Assembly (NCBI RefSeq): GCF_004216665.1
Contig: NZ_SGWY01000001.1
Span: 1,116,001-1,180,000, forward strand
Direction: 5' to 3'
From: Agromyces ramosus
GTDB taxonomy: Bacteria; Actinomycetota; Actinomycetes; Actinomycetales; Microbacteriaceae
DNA: 64,000 nt
Of the stretch, positions 1-7,958 are shown in pieces. Made by a program: the position numbers and the translations under genes. Below the pieces are notes generated by a model that saw nothing but the letters and a program-made list of their open reading frames with translations, was not told the DNA's origin and did no database searches. The stretch's first letter is position 1, and each line of letters opens with the position of its first letter.

Positions 1-535
1 GGGGCGTGTCGTTCGTGCCGATGAGGGCGTCGCCGTCGGGGTCGGTCACGAGCAGCCCGAGGGTGCCGGCCCGGTCGACGACCGTCACCGGGTAGGCCGG
101 CGAGTCCTCGACGCGCTGCAGCGACGAGGCCATGAGCGACGAGACGGCCTGCTCCTTCGAGCCGTTGTGCCCGGTGCCGTAGTTCGTGAAGGCGATGTAG
201 CCGGTGTAGACGAGCACGAACACCTGGAACAGCACCAGGAAGATGAGGCCCGGCGTGAGGTACTTCGCCGGGAGCTTGCGACGCGAGAAGTAGATCCAGT
301 TGACGGCCGCGGCGACGACGGCGACGACCGCGGCGACCAGCCACTGGTTGTTCATCACGAGCACGAACACGGCGTACACCGCGATCGCGTCGAGGATGGC
401 GAGCATCACGATCTTGAGCAGGATCATCTTCAGGCCGCCGGATGCCGCATCGGCGATGTTCGCGGCCCGTCGCTGCCGGTTCGTCGGCTTCTGCGGCGTC
501 TCCGCCGTGACGTCTTCGTCGATCGTGGTGGTCAT
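1..535 (-). CDS. malF: Maltose/maltodextrin ABC transporter permease, MalF family (partial)
   Basis: The gene starts at an ATG (535) and runs off the left edge, so only about 178 N-terminal residues are visible. The start reads MTTTIDEDVTAETPQKPTNR, followed by hydrophobic segments near residues 35-75 (ILLKIVMLAILDAIAVYAVF and on) and 85-108 (LTPGLIFLVLFQVFVLVYTG), then the first extracytoplasmic part. This N-terminal arrangement is typical of MalF-type permeases of the CUT1 ABC family, which form the membrane channel with MalG and receive sugar from MalE. It lies 78 nt downstream of malE on the same strand. The permease (BPD) core domain is outside the window, so the family call rests on the N-terminus and context. 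Confidence 0.85.
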   Translation of the reverse strand, partial: MTTTIDEDVTAETPQKPTNRQRRAANIADAASGGLKMILLKIVMLAILDAIAVYAVFVLVMNNQWLVAAVVAVVAAAVNWIYFSRRKLPAKYLTPGLIFLVLFQVFVLVYTGYIAFTNYGTGHNGSKEQAVSSLMASSLQRVEDSPAYPVTVVDRAGTLGLLVTDPDGDALIGTNDTP

Positions 536-565
536 CCTGCTCGCTCTTCTCGTCGAACGTGAGTG

Positions 566-602
566 CTCCGGGTCGGATGCCGCAGCGGCATCCGACCCGG
601 AG
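566..602 (-). terminator. Perfect malE-malF intergenic hairpin
   Basis: An inverted repeat with a stem of about 18 bp (CTCCGGGTCGGATGCCGC pairing with GCGGCATCCGACCCGGAG) and a loop of about one to three nt lies between the malE stop (614) and the malF start (535). There is no T-tract. It could be a partial terminator or an mRNA-stabilising hairpin that leaves more malE than malF message. The arms carry the locally frequent GGATGCC/GGCATCC heptamer. Confidence 0.75.
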
Positions 603-613
603 TCGTTCACTCG

Positions 614-1846
614 TTACTTGGTGATCGCGGCCTGCACGTCGGTCGTGAGCTTCTGCCACGTCGCGACGGGGTCGGCGCCGTTGATGACGTCGGCCTCGGC
701 GATGCCCCAGTACTGCCACACCGATCCCATGGCCGGGATGGCCGGCATCGGCACGGCCTCGGCGCCGACGGCGGCGAAGCCCGCGATGATCGGGTCGCTC
801 GACGCGGTCTCAGCCGCGGACGAGAGCGCCGGGAGGATGTTGCCGGCCTCGAAGAGCTCGAGCTGCACGTCCTCCGTGCCGATGTAGTTGACGAGGAAGT
901 CGTTCGCGGCGACCTTGTTCTCCGACTCGGCCGAGACGAAGAAGCCCTTCACGCCGGCGAACGGCGAGGCGGGGGCGCCAGTCGGGCTGGGCACGGTGTC
1001 GATCGCGACGTTGACGCCGGCGTCGAGCGCCGCGCCCACGTTCCACGGACCGGTGAGCCAGAAGGCGGCCGTGCCGTCGATGAACGCCTGCTTGGCGATG
1101 TCGCCGTCGATGTCGGTGTTGAACACGCCCGTGCCGTTCTTGCCCTGGCTGCCGAGCCACGTGGCGAACAGCTCGCCGCCGGGGCCGCCGAGGCGGAGGT
1201 CGGCGGGGTCGTAACCCTGGTCGTTCGTGCCGAACACCGGGGCCTCGAACGCGGTCTGGAACGGGTACAGGTGGTAGGGATTGCCCTCGGCGCCCTGCTC
1301 CACAACGAAGGGCTGCGTGAGGCCGGCGGCCTGGCCCTTGGCGATCATGTCGTCGAAGCTCGTGGCGGCCTCGGGAACGAGGTCGGCGTTGCGGAGCACC
1401 GCGATGTTCTCCACCGCGTAGGGGAGCATGTAGGTCTGGCCCTCGTAGGTCGCCGCGTCGATCGCGACGGGGAGGTAGTCGCCGGATGAGTCGCCGAGCT
1501 CGATCGGCGCCACGACGCCGTTCGTCGAGAGCTCGCCCAGCCAGTCGTGCGCACCCATGGTGATGTCGGGGCCCTTGCCCGTCGGCACCTGCTGGATGAA
1601 GTCATCCTTGATGTCGGCGTTGTCCTTGCCGACGAGCTCGACCTCGACACCGGTCTTCTCGGTGTAGGCCTCGGCCGCGCCCTTCAGCGCGTCGACGCGC
1701 TCGGCGTCGACCCAGACCGTCAGCGTGCTGGCGGCAGAAGCGTCGCCGCCCGATCCGCTGTCGCCGGCCGAGCAGCTCGCGAGACCGAGGGTCGCGACGA
1801 CCGCGACGGCCCCGGCAGCGAGGAGGCTCTTCGTGTTCACCCTCAT
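614..1846 (-). CDS. malE: Maltose/maltodextrin-binding lipoprotein (ABC transporter substrate-binding protein)
   Basis: This is a 410-residue extracellular sugar-binding protein of CUT1 ABC importers. The chosen ATG (1846) opens a lipoprotein signal peptide (MRVNTKSLLAAG...LGLASC, lipobox LASC, lipidated Cys near residue 25) and is preceded by GAAGGG about 8 nt upstream; in-frame starts further upstream would bury the signal peptide. The mature protein has the SBP_bac family features LTVWVDAERV at the start of domain I, then KGPDITMGAHDWLGEL and GPWNVGAALDAGV, as in maltose/maltodextrin binders. It is followed by malF. Operator-like palindromes lie upstream, so LacI-type repression with maltodextrin induction is likely. 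The exact sugar is inferred from the GH13 neighbours. Confidence 0.93.
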   Translation of the reverse strand: MRVNTKSLLAAGAVAVVATLGLASCSAGDSGSGGDASAASTLTVWVDAERVDALKGAAEAYTEKTGVEVELVGKDNADIKDDFIQQVPTGKGPDITMGAHDWLGELSTNGVVAPIELGDSSGDYLPVAIDAATYEGQTYMLPYAVENIAVLRNADLVPEAATSFDDMIAKGQAAGLTQPFVVEQGAEGNPYHLYPFQTAFEAPVFGTNDQGYDPADLRLGGPGGELFATWLGSQGKNGTGVFNTDIDGDIAKQAFIDGTAAFWLTGPWNVGAALDAGVNVAIDTVPSPTGAPASPFAGVKGFFVSAESENKVAANDFLVNYIGTEDVQLELFEAGNILPALSSAAETASSDPIIAGFAAVGAEAVPMPAIPAMGSVWQYWGIAEADVINGADPVATWQKLTTDVQAAITK

Positions 1847-1975
1847 TGGTGTGCCCTTCTCAGTGTGCGTGGAGTCGGCGCCTTCGCCTGGTGAGGGAGC
1901 TGTGTTCCCCGTTCCGAAGCCGGAACCGCGCACCGTGCCCGAAAGGCCGTTCTTCCGTGTGGAGTGCTCGCGATA

Positions 1976-1989
1976 TGCAAGCGATTACA
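1976..1989. promoter_or_regulatory. LacI-type operator, malE side
   Basis: TGCAAGC|GATTACA is an imperfect palindrome directly downstream of the predicted malE -10 box, so a bound repressor would cover the start of transcription. It shares its TGCAAGC half with the sites at 2073 and 45886. Confidence 0.6.
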
Positions 1990-2018
1990 GGTATACCCTG
2001 CATGGCGTCCATTACCAA
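1990..2018 (-). promoter_or_regulatory. Predicted malE promoter
   Basis: On the minus strand, TTGGTA (2018-2013) is separated by exactly 17 nt from TATACC (1995-1990), a good sigma-70-type match. The operator at 1976-1989 follows at once. The promoter leaves a leader of about 140 nt before the malE ATG. Confidence 0.55.
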
Positions 2019-2072
2019 ACCGGAGGCCCAGCATTGATACCGGTTCGTGATGATGACGTTACGGGCCGTTGC

Positions 2073-2086
2073 TGCAAGCGTTTCCA
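2073..2086. promoter_or_regulatory. LacI-type operator, alpha-glucosidase side
   Basis: TGCAAGC|GTTTCCA is a hybrid palindrome (half TGCAAGC, half reverse complement of TGGAAAC). It lies between a possible -35 TTGCTG (2069-2074) and -10 TATCGA (2092-2097), spaced 17 nt apart, for the GH13 gene starting at 2118. This position suits repression of that promoter. Confidence 0.6.
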
Positions 2087-2117
2087 TGATGTATCGAGAT
2101 GACGTACAGTTTCCGTC

Positions 2118-4037
2118 ATGACTTCCGAGTGGTGGCGCACTGCCGCGATCTACCAGATCTACCCCCGGTCGTTCGCCGATGCGAACGGCGACGGCATGGG
2201 CGACCTCGCCGGCATCACGAGCCGGCTCGGTGACCTGCAGGAACTGGGGATCGACGCGATCTGGCTCTCCCCCTTCTACACGTCTCCGCAGCGCGACGCC
2301 GGCTACGACGTCGCCGACTACTGCGACGTCGACCCGCGATTCGGCACGCTCGCCGACTTCGATGCGATGCTCGCCGAGGCGCACGCCCGCGGCATCCGCG
2401 TGATCATCGACCTGGTGCCGAACCACTCGTCGGACGAGCACGAATGGTTCCAGGCGGCGCTCGCCGCCCCGGCCGGCAGCGCCGAGCGGGCCCGCTACCT
2501 GTTCCGCGACGGCCGCGGCCCCGGCGGCGACGAGCCCCCGAACAACTGGGAGTCGGTCTTCGGCGGCCCGGCCTGGACGCGCGTCGTCGAGCCCGACGGC
2601 ACCGCCGGCCAGTGGTACCTCCACCTCTTCGACAGCTCGCAGCCCGACTTCGACTGGACGAACGACGAGGTGCGCGAGGAGTTCCGCCGCATCCTGCGCT
2701 TCTGGCTCGACCGCGGAGTCGACGGATTCCGTGTCGACGTGGCCCACGGCATGATCAAGGCCGACGGCCTGCCCGACTACACGCCTCCTGCCGAGGGCGG
2801 CAGCATGGGCGGCGCGGGCGGCGTCGTCGAGCCGGTGGTGTTGTCGGCTGGCGCGGGCGCGTCGGTCGGGTCGGCCGAATCGGTGGTGTCGGTCGGGTCG
2901 GCGGGTGAGCTCGTCGGCGCCGGTGTCGGGTCGGCGGCCCGTTCCGCGGCCGGCGCTGCGGCGGGTGGCGCGGCGGCGGCGGGCGCGGCGGCGGCCGTCG
3001 CTGCGGCGAGTTCCGCGGCGGGTCCCTCGGTCTCCGCGACTCGGGAATCCGTCGGTGTCGACGCGACCGGTGTCGCACTCGAGCCCGCGATCAGCGACGA
3101 GGCCGGCGATAGGGCGCCCTATTGGGGACAGGACGGCGTCCACGAGATCTACCGCGACTGGCGCGCACTGCTCGACGAGTACCCCGGCGAGCGCATCCTC
3201 GCCGCCGAGGCCTGGGTCGACCCGCTCCCCCGCGTCGCCAAGTGGGTCCGTCCTGACGAGATGCACCAGGCGTTCAACTTCGCCTACCTCGAGACGCCGT
3301 GGAACGCCGCGGCCCTCCGCACGGTCGTCGACGCCTCGATCGCCGCGTTCGGGGGCGTCGGCGCTCCGTCGACCTGGGTGCTCTCCAACCACGACGTGGT
3401 GCGCCACGCCACGCGTCTCTCCGTCAGCGAGGCCAACCCGCAGGGCCACGGCCTCGGCCCCCGCTCGAAGGGCCTGCCCGCGTACGCGCCGGGCGTGCGG
3501 CGCGCCCGCGCCGCGACCGCCCTCATGCTCGCGCTGCCCGGCTCCTCGTACCTGTACCAGGGCGAGGAGCTCGGCCTGCCCGAGGTCATCCACCTGCCCG
3601 ACGACGCCCGCCAGGACCCCACGTGGTTCCGCACCGACGGCGAGCGCTACGGCCGCGACGGATGCCGCGTGCCGATCCCGTGGGAGGCCGACGCGCCGAA
3701 CTACGGCTTCGGCCCCGACGGCGATCCGTGGCTCCCGCAGCCGGCGCAGTGGGCGGAGCTCGCCCGTGACCGCCAGCGCGGCGTCGAGGGCTCGACGCTC
3801 ACGCTCTACCAGGACGCGCTCCGCCTGCGCCGCGAGCACGACCTCGGCGCCGGATCGCTGGAGTGGCTGTCCGGGTTCCCCGAGGCGATCGTCGCGCTGC
3901 GCAACGGCGACGTCGTCGTGGTGGCGAACACGGGCACCGAGCCCGTCGAGCTCCCCGAGGGCGAGTTGCTGCTCGCGAGCGGCCCGCTCGACGGCCGCTC
4001 CCTCCCGCACGACACGACGGCCTGGCTCCGCGCCTGA
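2118..4037 (+). CDS. GH13 alpha-glucosidase with low-complexity insertion
   Basis: This is a 639-residue cytoplasmic GH13 (oligo-1,6-glucosidase/alpha-glucosidase type) that would release glucose from maltodextrins. The opening WWRTAAIYQIYPRSFADANG is the family signature. Catalytic motifs are GFRVDVAH (nucleophile Asp, about residue 205), ILAAEAWVDP (acid/base Glu) and LSNHDVVRH (transition-state Asp). Between residues about 222 and 331 there is a stretch almost entirely of Gly, Ala, Ser and Val, absent from the paralogue at 11279-12967, which goes straight from the nucleophile region to HEIYRxW. The protein is otherwise complete. No clear ribosome-binding site precedes the ATG. It is divergent from malE and shares the operator region. 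Confidence 0.93.
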   Translation: MTSEWWRTAAIYQIYPRSFADANGDGMGDLAGITSRLGDLQELGIDAIWLSPFYTSPQRDAGYDVADYCDVDPRFGTLADFDAMLAEAHARGIRVIIDLVPNHSSDEHEWFQAALAAPAGSAERARYLFRDGRGPGGDEPPNNWESVFGGPAWTRVVEPDGTAGQWYLHLFDSSQPDFDWTNDEVREEFRRILRFWLDRGVDGFRVDVAHGMIKADGLPDYTPPAEGGSMGGAGGVVEPVVLSAGAGASVGSAESVVSVGSAGELVGAGVGSAARSAAGAAAGGAAAAGAAAAVAAASSAAGPSVSATRESVGVDATGVALEPAISDEAGDRAPYWGQDGVHEIYRDWRALLDEYPGERILAAEAWVDPLPRVAKWVRPDEMHQAFNFAYLETPWNAAALRTVVDASIAAFGGVGAPSTWVLSNHDVVRHATRLSVSEANPQGHGLGPRSKGLPAYAPGVRRARAATALMLALPGSSYLYQGEELGLPEVIHLPDDARQDPTWFRTDGERYGRDGCRVPIPWEADAPNYGFGPDGDPWLPQPAQWAELARDRQRGVEGSTLTLYQDALRLRREHDLGAGSLEWLSGFPEAIVALRNGDVVVVANTGTEPVELPEGELLLASGPLDGRSLPHDTTAWLRA

Positions 4038-4046
4038 CCCCACGCA

Positions 4047-4095
4047 CGGATGCCGCGGCGGCGCGCCGCTCGCCGGGCGCGCGCCGCGGCATCCG
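4047..4095 (+). terminator. GC-rich hairpin after alpha-glucosidase
   Basis: CGGATGCCGCGGCG pairs with CGCCGCGGCATCCG around a GC-rich loop, ending about 55 nt after the GH13 stop. It is a likely terminator without a U-tract and is built on the GGATGCC/GGCATCC heptamer. Confidence 0.55.
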
Positions 4096-4150
4096 CTCCC
4101 CCCGCCGGGCGCCGCGCCGCAGCATCCGCTCCCCCGGCTTCCTCTCGATT

Positions 4151-4206
4151 GCATGACGAGACGAGTGCTGCATCCTCCATACGGGCTCGATGAGCTCTCG
4201 TCATGC
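4151..4206. repeat. 56-bp palindromic element A (DUF559-associated)
   Basis: Perfect 11-bp arms GCATGACGAGA (4151-4161) and TCTCGTCATGC (4196-4206) enclose 34 nt. The right arm contains the stop codon of the DUF559 gene that ends at 4201. Its reverse complement resembles element B (5235-5290), which has the same length. Related 54-bp elements surround the second DUF559 gene. Confidence 0.75.
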
Positions 4207-5145
4207 GAACGCAAGCCGGTCGAGGCGACGGAACGGCACCGCAGCGGCGGAATGCTCGGCAGCGCGGTGTCCCCACCGGTGCCCGCCTCGCCGAACGAGC
4301 TCGAGGATGCCGCTGCTGACCGCGTCCCACTCGTTCAGCACCATCCGATAGCTGAGTCGCACCACGGTGTAGCCGCGCATGACGAGCTCGAAGTCGCGGC
4401 GCCGGTCGGCCTCGAACTCGGGGCCAGTGTGGAATCCCTCGCCATCGACCTCGATGACGAGCCGATCGCCGACGAGCAGGTCGACGTGGCCGACCCGTGG
4501 GATGAACACTTGCACCCGATGCCGGATGCCGTGGGTGCGGAGGAACAGCCGCACGATCGTCTCGATGCCCGACGCGGACCCCGGGTTCACGCGATCGACG
4601 AGAGATCTCCGCGATGAGGGGGCGAGTGCTCGCACCTGATCGAGGTCGCCGACGGAGATCGCTCCCACCGACACGGCCGAGTCCATGGCCACGATCGCCG
4701 CCGTCGGCTCGGCGCAGGCGAGCATCTCGGCGAGGGCGATCGGCAGGGCATCCCGCGCGCCCGTGATCACGGGGACGGTGCGATAGTGCAGGCACACCGC
4801 ATGGCGCCGCCGGTCGAGCGGTTCGTCGGAGGCATCCGGGTTCCTGAGCCTCCCGGTGCTGCTCGGGACCCTCACGTGCAGGAGCGGATCGCCGAGCAGC
4901 CAGACGCCTTCGAGACGTGCTGCGGATGCCGCCGTGACCGCGCCGCCCACGCGAGCCGCCCGCACGACGTCTCGTGGGGCATCGGGGATGGCGAACCATC
5001 CGCGCCGGACCCGCTGAATTGCGTGATCCGACACTGCTGCCGACACGGCGGCTCGCGGAATGCCACCCCTGTCGAGCTCGCGGTACGAGAGGGCGCCGCC
5101 GTTCGCGCGGATGAACTGGATGACGTGACCATGCTTGCGGTCCAT
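4201..5145 (-). CDS. DUF559 / Vsr-like endonuclease-fold protein with AbiEi-type N-terminal domain
   Basis: A 314-residue protein. The N-terminal ~80 residues (HGHVIQFIRANGGALSYREL...AIQRVRRGWFAI) look like the winged-helix domain seen in AbiEi-type antitoxins. The C-terminal ~110 residues carry the DUF559/REase_MTES_1575 signature of the PD-(D/E)xK fold: VGHVDLLVGDRLVIEVDGEG followed by FH, DRRRDFELVMRGY and VVRLSY, with Asp, Glu-x-Asp and His as candidate catalytic residues. DUF559 relates to Vsr mismatch endonucleases; the function of this architecture is not established. The ATG at 5145 lacks a good ribosome-binding site, so the start may differ. The stop codon lies inside palindromic element A, and element B lies 89 nt upstream. 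Confidence 0.82.
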   Translation of the reverse strand: MDRKHGHVIQFIRANGGALSYRELDRGGIPRAAVSAAVSDHAIQRVRRGWFAIPDAPRDVVRAARVGGAVTAASAARLEGVWLLGDPLLHVRVPSSTGRLRNPDASDEPLDRRRHAVCLHYRTVPVITGARDALPIALAEMLACAEPTAAIVAMDSAVSVGAISVGDLDQVRALAPSSRRSLVDRVNPGSASGIETIVRLFLRTHGIRHRVQVFIPRVGHVDLLVGDRLVIEVDGEGFHTGPEFEADRRRDFELVMRGYTVVRLSYRMVLNEWDAVSSGILELVRRGGHRWGHRAAEHSAAAVPFRRLDRLAFA

Positions 5146-5234
5146 CAGGGGAGTCTGCGTGCCCTGATCTGCGTCGGTCAGCGGCCCTACATCATCGAGG
5201 GACGATCGACCGGATGGCCGCCTTGTCGAGGAAT

Positions 5235-5290
5235 GCATGACGAGAGCGCGACGAGTTTCGCCTGGAGCATCCGACCGCGGCTGATCATGC
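5235..5290. repeat. 56-bp palindromic element B (DUF559-associated)
   Basis: It begins GCATGACGAGAGC, identical over 13 nt to the start of the reverse complement of element A, and ends TGATCATGC. The outer arms GCATGA/TCATGC are still complementary; the inner arm is decayed. It has the same 56-bp length and inverted orientation relative to A, and lies upstream of the DUF559 gene. Confidence 0.6.
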
Positions 5291-5408
5291 AAACGCTCGT
5301 GGCCTCCGCGGAGGAGGTCGGCTGAGATGGCCGCTCGGTGCGCGCGCGGACGCGGCCAGGCGGGTGCGCAGCCCGGCCAGGAAGGGCGGCGGGCCGCCGC
5401 GGCATCCG

Positions 5409-7589
5409 CTAGTTCGTGTTGGCGTAGAGCCACTCGAGCGGGTCGACCTTGGTGCCGTCGACGCCGCCGATGCGGATCTCGAAGTGCAGGTGCGGGCCGG
5501 TCGACATGCCCGTGTCGCCGGTCGTGCCGATCACGTCGGCCACGTGCACGGTGTCGCCCACCTCGAAGCGGCGCGAGTCGTACTCCATGTGCGCGTAGAC
5601 GCTGGTGATGAGCTCGCCGTCGATCACGTGGTCGATCATCATGACGACGCCGAGCGAGCCGCCGGAGTCGGTCGACACGGCCACGGTGCCATCGGCGATG
5701 GCCTGGATCTCGGCGCCGAGGCCCGGGTTGAAGTCCTGGCCGCCGTGGTCGCTCGAGCACCCGGCGCAGTTGCGGTAGCCGAAGTGGTCGCCGATGTGCA
5801 CGCCGACGGCGAAGGGCCACTGGATCGTGCCGGCCGGGTTGTTCGTGAAGTCCCCGGCGGCGCGGATGCCGGCGGCCGCCGCGTACTCCTGGATGGTCTG
5901 GTGCTCGTAGCCCTCGCGCTGCATGCTCTGCGCCACGATGTCGCCGTTCACCACCACGCGCTGCCCGTCGATCGAGTCGGTGCCGTAGTTCGCGAGAGCC
6001 AGCGCCTGGACATCCTCGGGCGACAGCAGCGAGAGCGACGGGATCGTCGTGGCCACGGCGAGGAGCGCCGCGAAGCTCATCGCGACCATGCTGACCATGC
6101 GGCCGGCCGCGCGGCGCCGACGGGTGGGGGCGGATGCCGCGGGGCGCGTGCTCGGGCGGCTCGCGGCGGGCACGGGCATCCGGCGAGCCGCCGCGCCGTG
6201 CCGCACGTCGGAGCGCACCGCTCCGACACGGGATCCGCGGGAGCGCGAAGCACCGGCCCGGGAGGCGTCGGCGCGGAGCGTGTCGCCTCGAGGCGTAGCG
6301 GCGAGCTCGGGCGAGCGGCGCGTCGACGGGGTCGCGTCGGCCGCGGAAGCCGGACGGACTGGCTCCGGCGTCGCTCCGAACCCGAGCAGCTCGGAGACTC
6401 CGGTCACGTCGGCCGGCACCACGGGCGACGGGTCGGATTCACGCAGTCGATCGCGGCCGCGGAGCGGGGCCGCCTCGAGGTTGAGGGACGCCCGCGACGG
6501 ACCCGTGGACGGATCCACGGTCGGCAGCGCACCGGCGGCGGCGGCGATCGCCGCGGCGAATCCGGCGGCCGCGTCGGCCGGCGGCACGACGCCTGAGGAA
6601 GCGCGGGCTACGGGACCGGATACGAGCCCAGCGGACGCGGAGGCCGCGGTGGCGGCGATCCCGGCCGTGCCCGTGATTCCGCCGACGAGGCTCGCGAGGT
6701 CGCCGTCGATCGCGTCGAGCGCGGCGGGCATCGACGCGCCACGGCGTGGACCGGCCGGAGCGGATCCGGAGGTCGATCGCCTGCCGGCCTTGCCTGCCTT
6801 CGGAGCCTTCTCGGCCTTGGGGGCCTTTCGGGCCTTCTCCGCCTTGGGAGCCTTCGCCGCCTTCCGATCCGCCCGCGCGCTCCGGCCGCCGTGATCGCCG
6901 CGACGGCCGCGAGGTGCGTCCACGTCGGCATCGCTCGCGAAGTCGGCATCGTCGTCGCCGAGCCCGGCGAACAGCGCGTCGAATCCGGGTGCCTCGTCGC
7001 GGCGAGCGGCCGAGCCGGCGCCGGGAGCCGTCGAGCGGCGGGGGGAAACGGAGGAGGCCGAGCTGCGACCGGAGGAGCGGTCGGCCTGCTCGGCCTCGGA
7101 GGGTGGGGAGGTGTCGACGCCACGGCGCCGAAGCGCTGTGGTCTCGACGGCCTGATGGGACGCGGCATCCGCGGCGCCGAAGATGGAGTCGAAGGCGGGA
7201 CGCTGGGGGGCGGGCTGGGCGGGTGCGGGAGCCTGCGGCGCCGAGATCTGCACGGCTGGGGCGACTGGGGCGGTCTGCTGCTGCATGGCCGTGGCGGCCG
7301 GGGCGGGCGGCTGCTGCATCGCCGTGGCGGCTGGGGCGGTCTGCTGCTGCATCGCCGTGGCGGCCGGGGCGGGCGGCTGGTGCGTGGGATAGCCGGCCTG
7401 CGCCTGCTGCACCGGATACCCGGCGGGCGGCGGTGCGGCGAATGCGGCGGCGGCCGCCGCGGCCGCGAGGCGCTGGGCCTCGGCCGTCTCCCGTTCCCGG
7501 ATCTCCCGTCTCGTCAGGGGTCGCTCAGGCCGCAATGGGACCTGGGTGCCTGGCGCAGAACCGTCGGGCACGAGGGGGGACTCGAGCAC
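5409..7589 (-). CDS. Membrane-anchored M23-family metallopeptidase with long disordered N-terminus
   Basis: A 726-residue protein. About 495 N-terminal residues are Ala/Pro/Ser-rich, with a PAATAMQQ-type repeat near residues 70-115 and a basic KAPKAEKARKAPKAEK run near 235-260. A single membrane segment follows (MVSMVAMSFAALLAVATTIP, about 497-522). The C-terminal domain has the M23 (LytM) zinc motifs HGGQDFN (about 611-617) and HLHFE (about 696-700), so it probably cleaves peptidoglycan cross-links outside the cell. The orientation implies a cytoplasmic tail. The start is GTG (7589) with GAAGGTCC upstream; an internal start is possible. Similar enzymes act in cell division and wall remodelling, but no specific role is shown here. 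Confidence 0.88.
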   Translation of the reverse strand: MLESPLVPDGSAPGTQVPLRPERPLTRREIRERETAEAQRLAAAAAAAAFAAPPPAGYPVQQAQAGYPTHQPPAPAATAMQQQTAPAATAMQQPPAPAATAMQQQTAPVAPAVQISAPQAPAPAQPAPQRPAFDSIFGAADAASHQAVETTALRRRGVDTSPPSEAEQADRSSGRSSASSVSPRRSTAPGAGSAARRDEAPGFDALFAGLGDDDADFASDADVDAPRGRRGDHGGRSARADRKAAKAPKAEKARKAPKAEKAPKAGKAGRRSTSGSAPAGPRRGASMPAALDAIDGDLASLVGGITGTAGIAATAASASAGLVSGPVARASSGVVPPADAAAGFAAAIAAAAGALPTVDPSTGPSRASLNLEAAPLRGRDRLRESDPSPVVPADVTGVSELLGFGATPEPVRPASAADATPSTRRSPELAATPRGDTLRADASRAGASRSRGSRVGAVRSDVRHGAAARRMPVPAASRPSTRPAASAPTRRRRAAGRMVSMVAMSFAALLAVATTIPSLSLLSPEDVQALALANYGTDSIDGQRVVVNGDIVAQSMQREGYEHQTIQEYAAAAGIRAAGDFTNNPAGTIQWPFAVGVHIGDHFGYRNCAGCSSDHGGQDFNPGLGAEIQAIADGTVAVSTDSGGSLGVVMMIDHVIDGELITSVYAHMEYDSRRFEVGDTVHVADVIGTTGDTGMSTGPHLHFEIRIGGVDGTKVDPLEWLYANTN

Positions 7590-7958
7590 GTGGGGGGACC
7601 TTCAGCGTTTCGGGGGCGGGAAGGGACTGGGAGGTGAGCATCACGACTCGACGTCGAGATAACGGGTTGGTAAAGCGTAACCGTTCTCGTCGGCCCGCGC
7701 CACGCGACGCGGAGATTCCCGTCCGTCTCGAACGTCGTCGAGCACGACATCCGCACAGGGCCGCGGATGCCGCGCCCGGCAGCGGGCGCGCGCGAATCCG
7801 CGACACGCCGAGCGGGTCGTCCGCGACGGAGGCCGGCGGCGAGCGCACGAGCCGCTCGGACGAGCGCAGAGCGGTCCCTTCTGCGCACCTCCACGCTGCA
7901 CCGGCAGCACCCGTCAACCGGCCGGCCGCCGGGCACCGTTGCCGCCAGGCCGGGCCCC
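7590..7958. other. Intergenic region upstream of the M23 gene
   Basis: No convincing gene is seen. It holds an 8-bp perfect hairpin CGCGCCCG/CGGGCGCG (7771-7790), a possible terminator for the phosphatase transcript. A stretch reading GGTAAAGCGTAACCG (7669-7683) resembles MtrA-type sites that precede wall-hydrolase genes in actinobacteria, but this is only a resemblance. Confidence 0.4.

Noticed and set aside
566-602. Simple rho-independent terminator ending the malE transcript
   Set aside because: No T-tract follows, and malF continues on the same strand without another obvious promoter, so full termination is unlikely.
7590-7720. Possible c-di-AMP riboswitch before the M23 gene
   Set aside because: Such leaders often precede wall hydrolases, but the conserved segments were not found.
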